Source: DATHYU01 sp033722675
Lineage (GTDB): Bacteria > Actinomycetota > Acidimicrobiia > Spongiisociales > UBA11373
Direction: 5' to 3'
Length of the DNA: 13,125 bases
NCBI GenBank assembly: GCA_033722675.1
Contig: JAWVYO010000067.1
Coordinates: forward strand, 1-13,125
Shown: piece after piece, positions 7,038 through 13,125 of the stretch
Layout: each line of letters begins with the position of its first letter
Position numbering within the stretch: position 1 is the stretch's first letter
Notes under the pieces: model-generated
Seen by the model: only the letters and a program-made list of their open reading frames with translations
The model's database searches: none
What the model was told of the DNA's origin: nothing
Translations under genes and position numbers: made by a program

Positions 7038-8186
7038 TCAGTAGAGGAACATCGGCTTGCCGGCGAGATGACGGACCCGGGGGCGGAGCTGGGCCACGTC
7101 GTACAGCTCGTCGACGTCCACCCGCTTGACGCCCTCGCCGGTCACCCCGATGGGCACGTTCGTGTAGGTGCCGCCCCGGAGGGCGACCATCCGCCCCGAC
7201 GCGCCCTCCATCGCCAGATCGGCCGCCATCGCGGCGTAGTTGAAGCCGACCATGAGGTCGAGGGAGTCCGGACGTCCCGAGCGCGCCAGGTAGCCGATCG
7301 ACTGGTTGATGATGTTCACGCCGGTGATGTCCTTGATCATGGCGCCGCACTCCACGCCGATGCCGCCGAGCTTGCGATGTCCGTAGGCGTCGGCCTCACC
7401 GGAGAGGGCCATCTCGCCGCCCTCGAGGGTGGCGCCCTCGGAGATCGTCATCATGGCGTAGTTGGAGGGGTTGGCCCGGCGATCCTCCAGGAGGAGCTCC
7501 GCCAGCCGGTTCACGTCGACGGGGACCTCGGAGATCACCGCCCGGTCGACACCAGCGAGGTACGCCGTGATGAGCGAGGTCTCGCCGCTGTAGCGGCCGA
7601 ACAGCTCCACGACGGCGATCCGCTCGTGGGACCCGGTGCTCGTGCGGAGGTTGTGGATGAATTCGACGCCGCGGCTGACCGCCGTCGAGAAGCCGACGCA
7701 GTAGTCGGTGCCGTGGACGTCGTTGTCCATCGTCTTGGGGATGGCGATCGTCGGGACCCCCTCCTCGTGGAGGCGCAGCGCGTAGGAGAGGGTGTCGTCG
7801 CCGCCGATGGGGATGAGCACGTCGATGCCCTGGGACTCGATCACCCGGACCGCGTGGTCGGTGAAGTCGAAGGGGCCGTCGCCGTCGGCGCGATCGGCGA
7901 GGAACTCGGGGACCTCCTGGGGTCGGACCCGCCCGGGGTTCGTTCGCGAGGAGTGCAGGAACGTCCCGCCCGTCCGGTCGACGGTGCGGACCCGCGCCCG
8001 GTCGAGGGGGATCATGTACTCGGCGACCGTCTCGGGATCGTCGGGGTCGACGTAGAGCGTGCCGGCCCAGCCCCGACGGATGCCGATGACCTCGTGGCCG
8101 TGGTCGGAGACGCGGTTCACGACGGCCTTGATCACCGGGTTGAGCCCGGGGACGTCGCCGCCGCCCGTGAGGATGCCGATCCGCAT
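7038..8186 (-). CDS. Phosphofructokinase, predicted pyrophosphate-dependent
   Basis: A second, longer PFK (382 residues). It opens with GILTGGGDVPGLNPVIKAVV (4-23). GGDDT (128-132) has Asp131 where ATP enzymes have Gly, and PKTMDND (150-156) has Lys151 with catalytic Asp154. Asp plus Lys is the classical mark of PPi-dependent PFK, which works reversibly between fructose 6-phosphate and fructose 1,6-bisphosphate. FGRYSGETS (about 203-211) aligns with the MGRxxG block. An insertion near residues 85-112 explains the greater length. Of two possible starts, the ATG at 8186 is chosen because MRIGILTGG is the family N-terminus; the earlier in-frame start would add 40 low-complexity residues across the promoter region. 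The start has no strong RBS and overlaps the stop of a 15-codon leader ORF (TGATG). PFK identity is sure; the PPi donor is likely but unproved. Confidence 0.93.
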   Translation of the reverse strand: MRIGILTGGGDVPGLNPVIKAVVNRVSDHGHEVIGIRRGWAGTLYVDPDDPETVAEYMIPLDRARVRTVDRTGGTFLHSSRTNPGRVRPQEVPEFLADRADGDGPFDFTDHAVRVIESQGIDVLIPIGGDDTLSYALRLHEEGVPTIAIPKTMDNDVHGTDYCVGFSTAVSRGVEFIHNLRTSTGSHERIAVVELFGRYSGETSLITAYLAGVDRAVISEVPVDVNRLAELLLEDRRANPSNYAMMTISEGATLEGGEMALSGEADAYGHRKLGGIGVECGAMIKDITGVNIINQSIGYLARSGRPDSLDLMVGFNYAAMAADLAMEGASGRMVALRGGTYTNVPIGVTGEGVKRVDVDELYDVAQLRPRVRHLAGKPMFLY

Positions 8187-8233
8187 CAGGCCCGGGCCCC
8201 GGCGTGGGGGATGGATGCGTCGAACGAAGCCAT
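8186..8233 (-). CDS. Possible 15-codon leader ORF upstream of the PFK operon
   Basis: The minus strand carries GGGAG (8240-8244), 6 nt, then an ATG at 8233 opening the reading frame MASFDASIPHAGARA and a stop. The stop TGA shares its A with the PFK ATG (TGATG). The RBS here is clearly better than the one at the PFK start, so ribosomes could load here and restart at the PFK. The peptide has no run of one amino acid that would suggest classical attenuation. It may simply deliver ribosomes, or it may be chance; homology is unknown. Confidence 0.5.
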   Translation of the reverse strand: MASFDASIPHAGARA

Positions 8234-8263
8234 GGTCGTCTCCCAAGATGTGCGGTCGCGACG

Positions 8264-8269
8264 AGCCTA
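8264..8269 (-). promoter_or_regulatory. Candidate -10 of the phosphofructokinase operon
   Basis: The minus strand reads TAGGCT, a TANNNT -10 candidate that places the transcription start near 8257, about 24 nt before the leader ORF ATG. The -35 position (8287-8292, GCGGAA) is weak and overlaps the 12-bp palindrome described separately, as expected if an activator or repressor acts there. Confidence 0.38.
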
Positions 8270-8278
8270 CCGGAGCCT

Positions 8279-8290
8279 GGAACCGGTTCC
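8279..8290. promoter_or_regulatory. 12-bp perfect palindrome between the PFK operon and dnaE
   Basis: GGAACCGGTTCC equals its own reverse complement and does not extend further on either side. It sits between the candidate PFK -10 (8264-8269) and the candidate dnaE -35 (8312-8317), at the place of the PFK -35. This position suits a binding site for a dimeric regulator, but no regulator is identified, and GC-rich palindromes of this size can arise by chance. Confidence 0.35.
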
Positions 8291-8311
8291 GCGCCGGGCC
8301 GGGCACCGCGC

Positions 8312-8341
8312 CGGACAGGTCTCGATCGCGGCTGGTAGGGT
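8312..8341 (+). promoter_or_regulatory. dnaE: Candidate dnaE promoter
   Basis: CGGACA (8312-8317, four of six bases of TTGACA) is followed by an 18-nt spacer and TAGGGT (8336-8341, TANNNT). The predicted transcription start, about 8348, falls at the left edge of the GTTACA/TGTAAC inverted repeat. This is the best matched promoter pair in the window, still judged by eye. Confidence 0.45.
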
Positions 8342-8346
8342 CCCGG

Positions 8347-8362
8347 GTTACACGGCTGTAAC
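8347..8362 (+). promoter_or_regulatory. Inverted repeat GTTACA-CGGC-TGTAAC upstream of dnaE
   Basis: Two perfect 6-bp arms surround a 4-nt centre in an otherwise very GC-rich stretch. It covers the predicted dnaE transcription start and ends 2 nt before the dnaE Shine-Dalgarno (GGGAG, 8365-8369, 7 nt before the GTG). It could be a repressor operator or, as RNA, a small hairpin at the 5' end of the mRNA. It does not match the actinobacterial SOS box (CGAAC-N4-GTTCG). Confidence 0.45.
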
Positions 8363-8376
8363 TCGGGAGCCCGCGG

Positions 8377-11300
8377 GTGCGCGACGACGGATTCGTCCAT
8401 CTCCATCTCCATACGGAGTACTCGATGCTCGACGGCGCCGCCCGGGTCGGCGACGTGGCCGACGCCGTCGCCGCCGACGGACAGCCCGCCGTCGCGGTGA
8501 CCGACCACGGCGTCCTCTACGGCGCGGTCGACTTCTATCGCACCGTCTCCGACCGGGGGCTCACGCCGATCATCGGCATGGAGGCCTACCTCACACCGGG
8601 ATCGCGCTTCGACCGGCCGCCGCGCCGCGACGACATCCGGTACCACACGACGCTGCTCGCCGTGAGCCAGACCGGGTACGAGAACCTCGTCGAACTGGCG
8701 TCGCGCGCCTATCTCGAGGGCTTCTACTACAAGCCCCGGATGGACCGCGAACTGCTCGCGGCCCACGCCGAGGGGATCGTCGCGACGTCGGGATGCCTGG
8801 GCGGACACGTGCCCCAGCTCCTGGCGCCGGACGCCTACGACGAGGAGGGCAACGTCGGCGGCGCCCGCGACTTCGACGCCGCGCTGGAGGCCGCGGCGAT
8901 GTACCAGGACATCTTCGGGCGGGAGAACTTCTTCATCGAGATCATGGACCACGGCGTCGACGCCCAGCGGCGGGTCCTGCCCGACCTCCTCGAGATCTCC
9001 CGGCGCATCGGGGCGCCGCTGCTGGCCACCAACGACGTGCACTACACCCACGCGGAGGAGGCCGAGGCCCACGACGCCCTGCTCTGCATCCAGACCGGCG
9101 CCCAGATGGACGACGACGACCGGTTCCGCTTCCAGGGGGGCGGCTACTTCGTGAAGTCGGCGCGCGAGATGCGTCGGCTGTTCCCCGACGACGAGTTCCC
9201 GGGAGCGTGCGACAACACGCTCCTGATCGCCGAACGCGCCGACGTGTCCATGGAGTTCGGGAACATCCTCCTGCCGCAGTTCCCGGTGCCCGAGGGACAC
9301 ACGGAGGCGTCGTACCTGCGGGAGCTCGTGATGGAGGGTGCCCGGTGGCGGTACGGGTCGTCGCCGGCCGGTGAGGTCGTCGACCGGATCGACCACGAAC
9401 TCGCCGTCATCGAGGACATGGGGTTCCCCGCCTACTTCCTCATCGTCTGGGACCTCATCCGTCACGCCCGGGAGCAGGGGATCCGGGTGGGCCCCGGCCG
9501 GGGCAGCGCGGCGGGTTCCATCGTGTCGTACTGCCTGCGGATCACCGACCTCGACCCCCTGGCGTACGGCCTCATCTTCGAACGGTTCCTCAACCCCGGA
9601 CGCCGGGAGATGCCCGACATCGACATGGACTTCGACGAGCGCTACCGCGGCGAGATGATCCGCTACGCCGCCCAGCGGTACGGCACCGACCACGTGGCAC
9701 AGATCATCACCTTCTCCACCATCAAGGGCCGCCAGGCGCTGCGGGACTCGGCCCGGGTGCTCGGGTACCCCTACGCCGTGGGTGACAAGGCGGCCAAGGC
9801 GATGCCTCCGGCGATCCTCGGCAGGGAGGCCACGCTCGGCCAGTGCCTCGAGGCGCCCGGAGACGACGTCGATCAGGCTGAGAAGGACCACTACGCCAAC
9901 GCGGCGGGCCTCAGAGAGCTCTACGAGGGCGATCCCGACAGTCGGCGGGTCATCGACACCGCCCGCGGGCTGGAGGGACTGCGTCGCCAGGACTCGATCC
10001 ACGCCGCCGCGGTGGTGATCTCACCGAGGCCGCTGACGTCCATCGTGCCCATCCAGCAGAAGGGGGAGGACAGCGAGGTCGTCACGCAGTTCGAGATGCA
10101 CGCCATCGAGAGTCTCGGCCTCCTGAAGATGGACTTTCTCGGGCTTCGGAACCTCACCACCATCGAGCGCGCCCTCGACCTGGTGGAGGACTCGACGGGG
10201 ACGCGTCCCGACATCGACGCCGTCCCCCTCGACGACCCGAAGGTCTACGAGATGCTGTCGGACGGCGACTCCATGGGCATCTTCCAGATGGAGGGCGCCG
10301 GGATGCGGTCGCTCATGCGGAACCTGCGGCCCGACCGGTTCGAGGACGTCATCGCCCTGATCTCCCTCTATCGGCCGGGGCCCCTGGGAGCGGGGACGCA
10401 CACCCTCTACGCCGATCGCAAGAACGGCCGGGCCCCGGTCGAGTACCCGCACCCCGACCTCGAGCCCGCCCTGCGCGACACGTACGGGATCATGGTGTAC
10501 CAGGAGCAGGTCATGCAGGCGGCGCAGATCATCGCCGGGTTCTCCATGGCCGAGGCCGACCGGCTCCGCAAGGCCATGGGCAAGAAGAAGACCTCGGTCA
10601 TGGACGAGCAGCGGGAGCGGTTCGTGGCCGGCTGTGCGCGCATGGGCCACGACGAGGACTTCGCCCGGTCGCTGTTCGACGACATCGCCCACTTCGCCGG
10701 GTACGGGTTCAACAAGTCGCACGCCGCGGGCTACGGACTCGTCGCCTACCAGACCGCCTGGCTGAAGGTCCACTACCCGGCCGAGTACATGGCGGCGCTG
10801 CTCACGTCCTCGAAGCGGGACAAGGACCGCACCGCCCTCTATCTGAACGAGTGCCGGACGATGGGCGTGAACGTCCTCGTCCCCGACATCAACCGCTCCG
10901 AGATCGACTTCGTGGCCCGCGACGGCGAGATCCCGTTCGGGCTGTCGGCCATCCGCAACGTGGGTGAGGGCGTGGTCGAGCTGATCACGACGGAGCGTCG
11001 CAAGAACGGCCCCTTCGTCGACTTCCAGGACTTCGTGAACCGGGTCGACCTCAACGTCCTCAACAAGCGCACGGTCGAGTCGCTCATCAAGGCCGGTGCC
11101 TTCGACTCGCTCGGGATCACCCGCCGCGGCCTCCTCGAGCAGTACGAGCAGATCATCGACGCGGTCGTGGCCCGCCGGCGCGCCGAGGACATGGGCCAGT
11201 TCAGCCTGTTCGGCTCCGAGGAGCCCGCCCTCGAGACCACCGCCTTCGAGTTCTCCGACCGCGAGTGGGACAAGGCCGTCAAGCTCGGGTTCGAGAAGGA

Positions 11301-11886
11301 GATGCTCGGCCTCTACGTGTCCGACCATCCGCTCTTCGGGGTGGAGGGAGTGCTGCGAAGCCTCGTCACGTGCGGGATCCCCGCCCTCCTGGAGGAGAGC
11401 GACGGCGCCCAGGCGGCGGTCGGCGGCCTCGTGCAGGGGATCACCCGGCGATTCACCCGCAAGGGGGACCCCATGATCTTCTTCCAGCTCGAGGATCTCG
11501 AGGGCGGCGTGGAGGTGGTCTGCTTCCCGCGCACGGTGAACGAGTTCGGCCCGCTCGTGCGCGACGACGCGATCCTCGTCGTGTCGGGCCGGGTCGATCA
11601 GCGGGGCGACTCGGTCAAGCTGATCGCGCAGCGGATCGTGGAGCCCAACCTGTCGGTGGAGCGCGTGGTCCGGCTGCGGATCCCCGCTGCGCGGATGTCA
11701 CGCGATCTCGCCGAGCACCTCAAGGCCGTGCTCGCCAACCACCCGGGCACCGCCCCGGTGTTCCTCCACCTGGACGGTGCGGGTGACGACACGGTGGTGC
11801 GGCTCGGCCAGGACCATTGCGTGGAGGCCCGCACCGCGCTGTACGCCGAACTCCGTGAGCTGCTCGGGCCCGGCGCCCTCCTCTGA
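8377..11886 (+). CDS. dnaE: DNA polymerase III alpha subunit (DnaE1 type)
   Basis: Replicative chromosomal DNA polymerase, 1169 residues, close to the mycobacterial DnaE1 length. Domains in order: PHP domain (about 5-280); polymerase core with GPGRGSAAGS (372-381), the PDIDMDFD pair D414/D416 and the third catalytic Asp D586 in KMDFLGL; RRQDSIHAAAVVI near 537-549; GYGFNKSHAAGYG in the fingers region; a helix-hairpin-helix region around 880-935; an OB fold (about 1012-1085). QFSLF (941-945) fits the beta-clamp binding pentapeptide. The PHP domain keeps all nine metal ligands (H10, H12, D19, H44, E69, H90, C140, D220, H222), so intrinsic proofreading like that of M. tuberculosis DnaE1 is likely. 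The GTG start is set by GGGAG at 8365-8369 and by the PHP motif beginning at residue 8. It ends 1 bp from the converging ATPase gene. Confidence 0.98.
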   Translation: MRDDGFVHLHLHTEYSMLDGAARVGDVADAVAADGQPAVAVTDHGVLYGAVDFYRTVSDRGLTPIIGMEAYLTPGSRFDRPPRRDDIRYHTTLLAVSQTGYENLVELASRAYLEGFYYKPRMDRELLAAHAEGIVATSGCLGGHVPQLLAPDAYDEEGNVGGARDFDAALEAAAMYQDIFGRENFFIEIMDHGVDAQRRVLPDLLEISRRIGAPLLATNDVHYTHAEEAEAHDALLCIQTGAQMDDDDRFRFQGGGYFVKSAREMRRLFPDDEFPGACDNTLLIAERADVSMEFGNILLPQFPVPEGHTEASYLRELVMEGARWRYGSSPAGEVVDRIDHELAVIEDMGFPAYFLIVWDLIRHAREQGIRVGPGRGSAAGSIVSYCLRITDLDPLAYGLIFERFLNPGRREMPDIDMDFDERYRGEMIRYAAQRYGTDHVAQIITFSTIKGRQALRDSARVLGYPYAVGDKAAKAMPPAILGREATLGQCLEAPGDDVDQAEKDHYANAAGLRELYEGDPDSRRVIDTARGLEGLRRQDSIHAAAVVISPRPLTSIVPIQQKGEDSEVVTQFEMHAIESLGLLKMDFLGLRNLTTIERALDLVEDSTGTRPDIDAVPLDDPKVYEMLSDGDSMGIFQMEGAGMRSLMRNLRPDRFEDVIALISLYRPGPLGAGTHTLYADRKNGRAPVEYPHPDLEPALRDTYGIMVYQEQVMQAAQIIAGFSMAEADRLRKAMGKKKTSVMDEQRERFVAGCARMGHDEDFARSLFDDIAHFAGYGFNKSHAAGYGLVAYQTAWLKVHYPAEYMAALLTSSKRDKDRTALYLNECRTMGVNVLVPDINRSEIDFVARDGEIPFGLSAIRNVGEGVVELITTERRKNGPFVDFQDFVNRVDLNVLNKRTVESLIKAGAFDSLGITRRGLLEQYEQIIDAVVARRRAEDMGQFSLFGSEEPALETTAFEFSDREWDKAVKLGFEKEMLGLYVSDHPLFGVEGVLRSLVTCGIPALLEESDGAQAAVGGLVQGITRRFTRKGDPMIFFQLEDLEGGVEVVCFPRTVNEFGPLVRDDAILVVSGRVDQRGDSVKLIAQRIVEPNLSVERVVRLRIPAARMSRDLAEHLKAVLANHPGTAPVFLHLDGAGDDTVVRLGQDHCVEARTALYAELRELLGPGALL

Positions 11887-11887
11887 G

Positions 11888-12931
11888 TCACGCCACCAGG
11901 TCGGCGAGGTCGGCGCCCTCCGTCGCCTCCACGAGCGCCGCCAGCCGGTCGAGGTCGGTGGGCGACGCTGTCAGCCACGGGACGACGGCGGGGACCACGC
12001 CGTAGCGCTCCGTGAACTCCCCGCGCACGTCGGCCTGGCGCTGCGCGTCGGCGGCCCACCGCCGGAGGTTCGACTCGAGGGCCTCGGCGGCGGCCGGGGG
12101 TCCGGGGACGGCGTCGTGGTCGGCCCGCCACGTCAGCGGCAGGGCCCGGTTGAAGACCACGGTGCGGGGCTCGGACGCCGTGTCGGGCAGCTCGCGGAAG
12201 AACCGGATCGCTTCGCGCACCGGCGTCGGGTCGGCCGTGGTCACGAGCACCGTCGTGGCACCGGCGAGATGCCGCTCCACCTGCTTCGCCCGGCGGGAGA
12301 TGCCGTCGTAGGCGGTGCGGAGGTCGAGGAGGAACTCGGCCACGTCCTCGAGCAGGGGGCCGCCGAGGATGGTGTCGGCCACCTTGAGCACCGGTCGGGC
12401 CGTCAGCGAGTAGATCGCCCGCCGGCCGGGGATGCGCGGCCCGGTGAGCCATGTGAGGATCCGGCCGCCGACGAGGGTGCGCATGCGGCCCGGGGCCGCG
12501 AAGAAGTCGATGCCGCCCGCGGAGGGGGGCGTGTCGACCACGACGAGGTCGAACTCGTCGGACTCGAGGTGCCCCGCCATCTCCTCGGAGGCGGCGTAGG
12601 CCTGGCCGGCGGGGAACCGATCGGCCACGGCGCGGAAGAACCGGCTCGCCACGAGGCGGTCGACCGTGTCGGGGTCGGCGTGGCGCCGGATGATGGCCTC
12701 CCAGGAGGCGGAGGCGTCGAGCATGGCGGCGGCCAGGTGGCCCTCACCGGGGGTGGGTGTGGGATCGTTGCCGAGGTGCTCGAGGCCGAGGGCGTCGGCG
12801 AGGCGCCGGGCCGGGTCGACCGTGAGCACGAGGGTCCGGACCCCGGCGCGCGCCGCGGTGACCCCGAGGGCGGCGGCGACGGTGGTCTTGCCGACCCCAC
12901 CCGCCCCGGCGACCAGCACGGCCCGGGTCAC
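11888..12931 (-). CDS. ArsA/Get3-like ATPase, second of a tandem pair
   Basis: A 347-residue SIMIBI-class P-loop ATPase. It has a Walker A GAGGVGKTT (9-17), switch I LTVDPARRLADALG (about 36-49), the typical block AAAMLDASASWEAII, and Walker B/switch II FDLVVVDTPPS (127-137). ArsA/Get3 proteins use ATP-driven dimer changes to move arsenite or insert tail-anchored membrane proteins; in Actinobacteria they occur as adjacent pairs (Rv3679/Rv3680 in M. tuberculosis). The deviant Walker A usually reads GKGGVGKT, but the signature lysine is Ala10 here, as I recall for one partner of such pairs. I chose the GTG at 12931 over the one at 12943 because it makes a 4-base GTGA overlap with the upstream gene and places the first beta strand at the N-terminus. 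No arsenic genes are nearby, so arsenite export is not implied. The substrate is unknown. Confidence 0.88.
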   Translation of the reverse strand: MTRAVLVAGAGGVGKTTVAAALGVTAARAGVRTLVLTVDPARRLADALGLEHLGNDPTPTPGEGHLAAAMLDASASWEAIIRRHADPDTVDRLVASRFFRAVADRFPAGQAYAASEEMAGHLESDEFDLVVVDTPPSAGGIDFFAAPGRMRTLVGGRILTWLTGPRIPGRRAIYSLTARPVLKVADTILGGPLLEDVAEFLLDLRTAYDGISRRAKQVERHLAGATTVLVTTADPTPVREAIRFFRELPDTASEPRTVVFNRALPLTWRADHDAVPGPPAAAEALESNLRRWAADAQRQADVRGEFTERYGVVPAVVPWLTASPTDLDRLAALVEATEGADLADLVA

Positions 12932-13125
12932 GGCGCACCCCACAGGTCGGCGAGGCGCGCCGTGACCTCGCCCGGCGTCATGAGCCCGAACAGGAACGGG
13001 AGTTCCGTGGCGGGCGGGAGCCGTTCGATCCAGGCGCGCTGGCCGGCGTGGAGCCCCCGGTGGAGCAGCGCGGCGCGGCGATGGGGGCCGTCGGGGAGTC
13101 CGTCGACCACGTCGCCGTCGACGGG
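12928..13125 (-). CDS. C-terminal end of a probable ArsA/Get3-like ATPase partner
   Basis: The window's right edge cuts this minus-strand gene, leaving 65 codons and the stop. The visible part contains an arginine/histidine-rich helix (RRAALLHRGLHAGQRAWIERL) followed by LPPATELPFLFGLMTPGEVTARLADLW, which resembles the ending of ArsA-family ATPases: a helix, then a hydrophobic strand with LP, then a closing helix. The 4-base overlap with the ATPase gene, which is the usual gene pair in Actinobacteria, supports the assignment. No catalytic motif is visible, so this rests on context and a weak C-terminal resemblance. Confidence 0.55.
   Translation of the reverse strand, partial: PVDGDVVDGLPDGPHRRAALLHRGLHAGQRAWIERLPPATELPFLFGLMTPGEVTARLADLWGAP

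Noticed and set aside
4907..7129. A 740-codon plus-strand frame over lspA, rluD and the PFK
   Set aside because: It is out of frame with lspA and rluD, whose catalytic motifs are intact, and antisense to pfkA.
8187..8306. A longer PFK with 40 extra N-terminal residues
   Set aside because: The extension is Pro/Arg-rich, crosses the candidate promoter, and family homology begins exactly at MRIGILTGG.
8347..8362. LexA/SOS box upstream of dnaE
   Set aside because: The repeat is GTTACA-N4-TGTAAC, which does not match CGAAC-N4-GTTCG.
6819..9374. An 851-codon plus-strand frame crossing both PFK genes and the dnaE start
   Set aside because: It runs antisense to two clear PFK genes and then in another frame over dnaE, ignoring the promoter region; its composition changes abruptly and no motif is found.
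7396..10002. An 868-codon minus-strand frame over dnaE and the first PFK
   Set aside because: It is antisense to the dnaE PHP and polymerase domains and out of frame with the PFK; a GC-driven shadow.
10021..11328. A 435-codon minus-strand frame inside dnaE
   Set aside because: It is the complement of the conserved polymerase core and has no family motif or RBS.
11888..12931. Arsenite-efflux ATPase of an ars operon
   Set aside because: No arsB, arsR, arsC or arsD is visible; the protein is one of a Get3-like pair typical of Actinobacteria and lacks the signature lysine.

Overview
This window looks like ordinary chromosomal DNA from a high-GC Gram-positive bacterium (Actinomycetota). By eye GC is about 70% and starts are often GTG. 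The evidence is an ileS gene with a T-box leader of the actinobacterial translational type, a DnaE1-type polymerase III alpha subunit with a complete PHP metal site, a PFK with the GGDG/PK signature of the actinobacterial mixed-substrate group, and a tandem ArsA/Get3-like ATPase pair. The order ileS - DksA-like - lspA - rluD - dnaE matches the order I recall from Streptomyces and relatives. A deep lineage such as Acidimicrobiia is my best guess, but that placement is inference. No tRNA, rRNA, CRISPR array, insertion sequence, prophage or clearly foreign segment was seen.

Layout. Positions 1-3169 (minus) hold nearly all of an isoleucyl-tRNA synthetase whose last codons lie beyond the left edge. 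Its leader (about 3174-3392, minus) is a T-box riboswitch with an AUC specifier, a GGUGGUACC T-box core and a hairpin that pairs with the ileS Shine-Dalgarno. Divergent from it, 3464-6014 (plus) is a compact run of five genes: a GNAT acetyltransferase, a DUF167/YggU protein, a DksA/TraR-type zinc-finger protein, lspA and an RluD-type pseudouridine synthase. Three of the four junctions are 4-base start/stop overlaps; only the DksA-like gene has a gap, with its own candidate -10 and a strong RBS.

Converging on that run are two phosphofructokinases (minus, 8186 to 6011). The promoter-proximal one carries the residues of pyrophosphate-dependent enzymes and the distal one those of ATP-dependent enzymes. 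A 15-codon leader ORF with a good RBS ends on the first base of the first PFK start codon. Divergent from this operon is dnaE (8377-11886, plus). The shared 143-bp space between the leader ORF and dnaE contains two perfect inverted repeats near the candidate promoters. Converging on dnaE, 1 bp away, is the ArsA/Get3-like ATPase pair (minus, 12931-11888 and 13125-12928, the latter only its C-terminal end).

How they fit together: the left half serves translation and envelope maturation (tRNA charging, rRNA pseudouridylation, lipoprotein signal cleavage), the middle serves glycolytic flux with a possible ATP/PPi choice, and the right half serves chromosome replication and probably membrane-protein handling. 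I do not see a wholly new system. The most original features are the ATP/PPi phosphofructokinase pair with its coupled leader ORF, and the inverted repeats between the PFK operon and dnaE.
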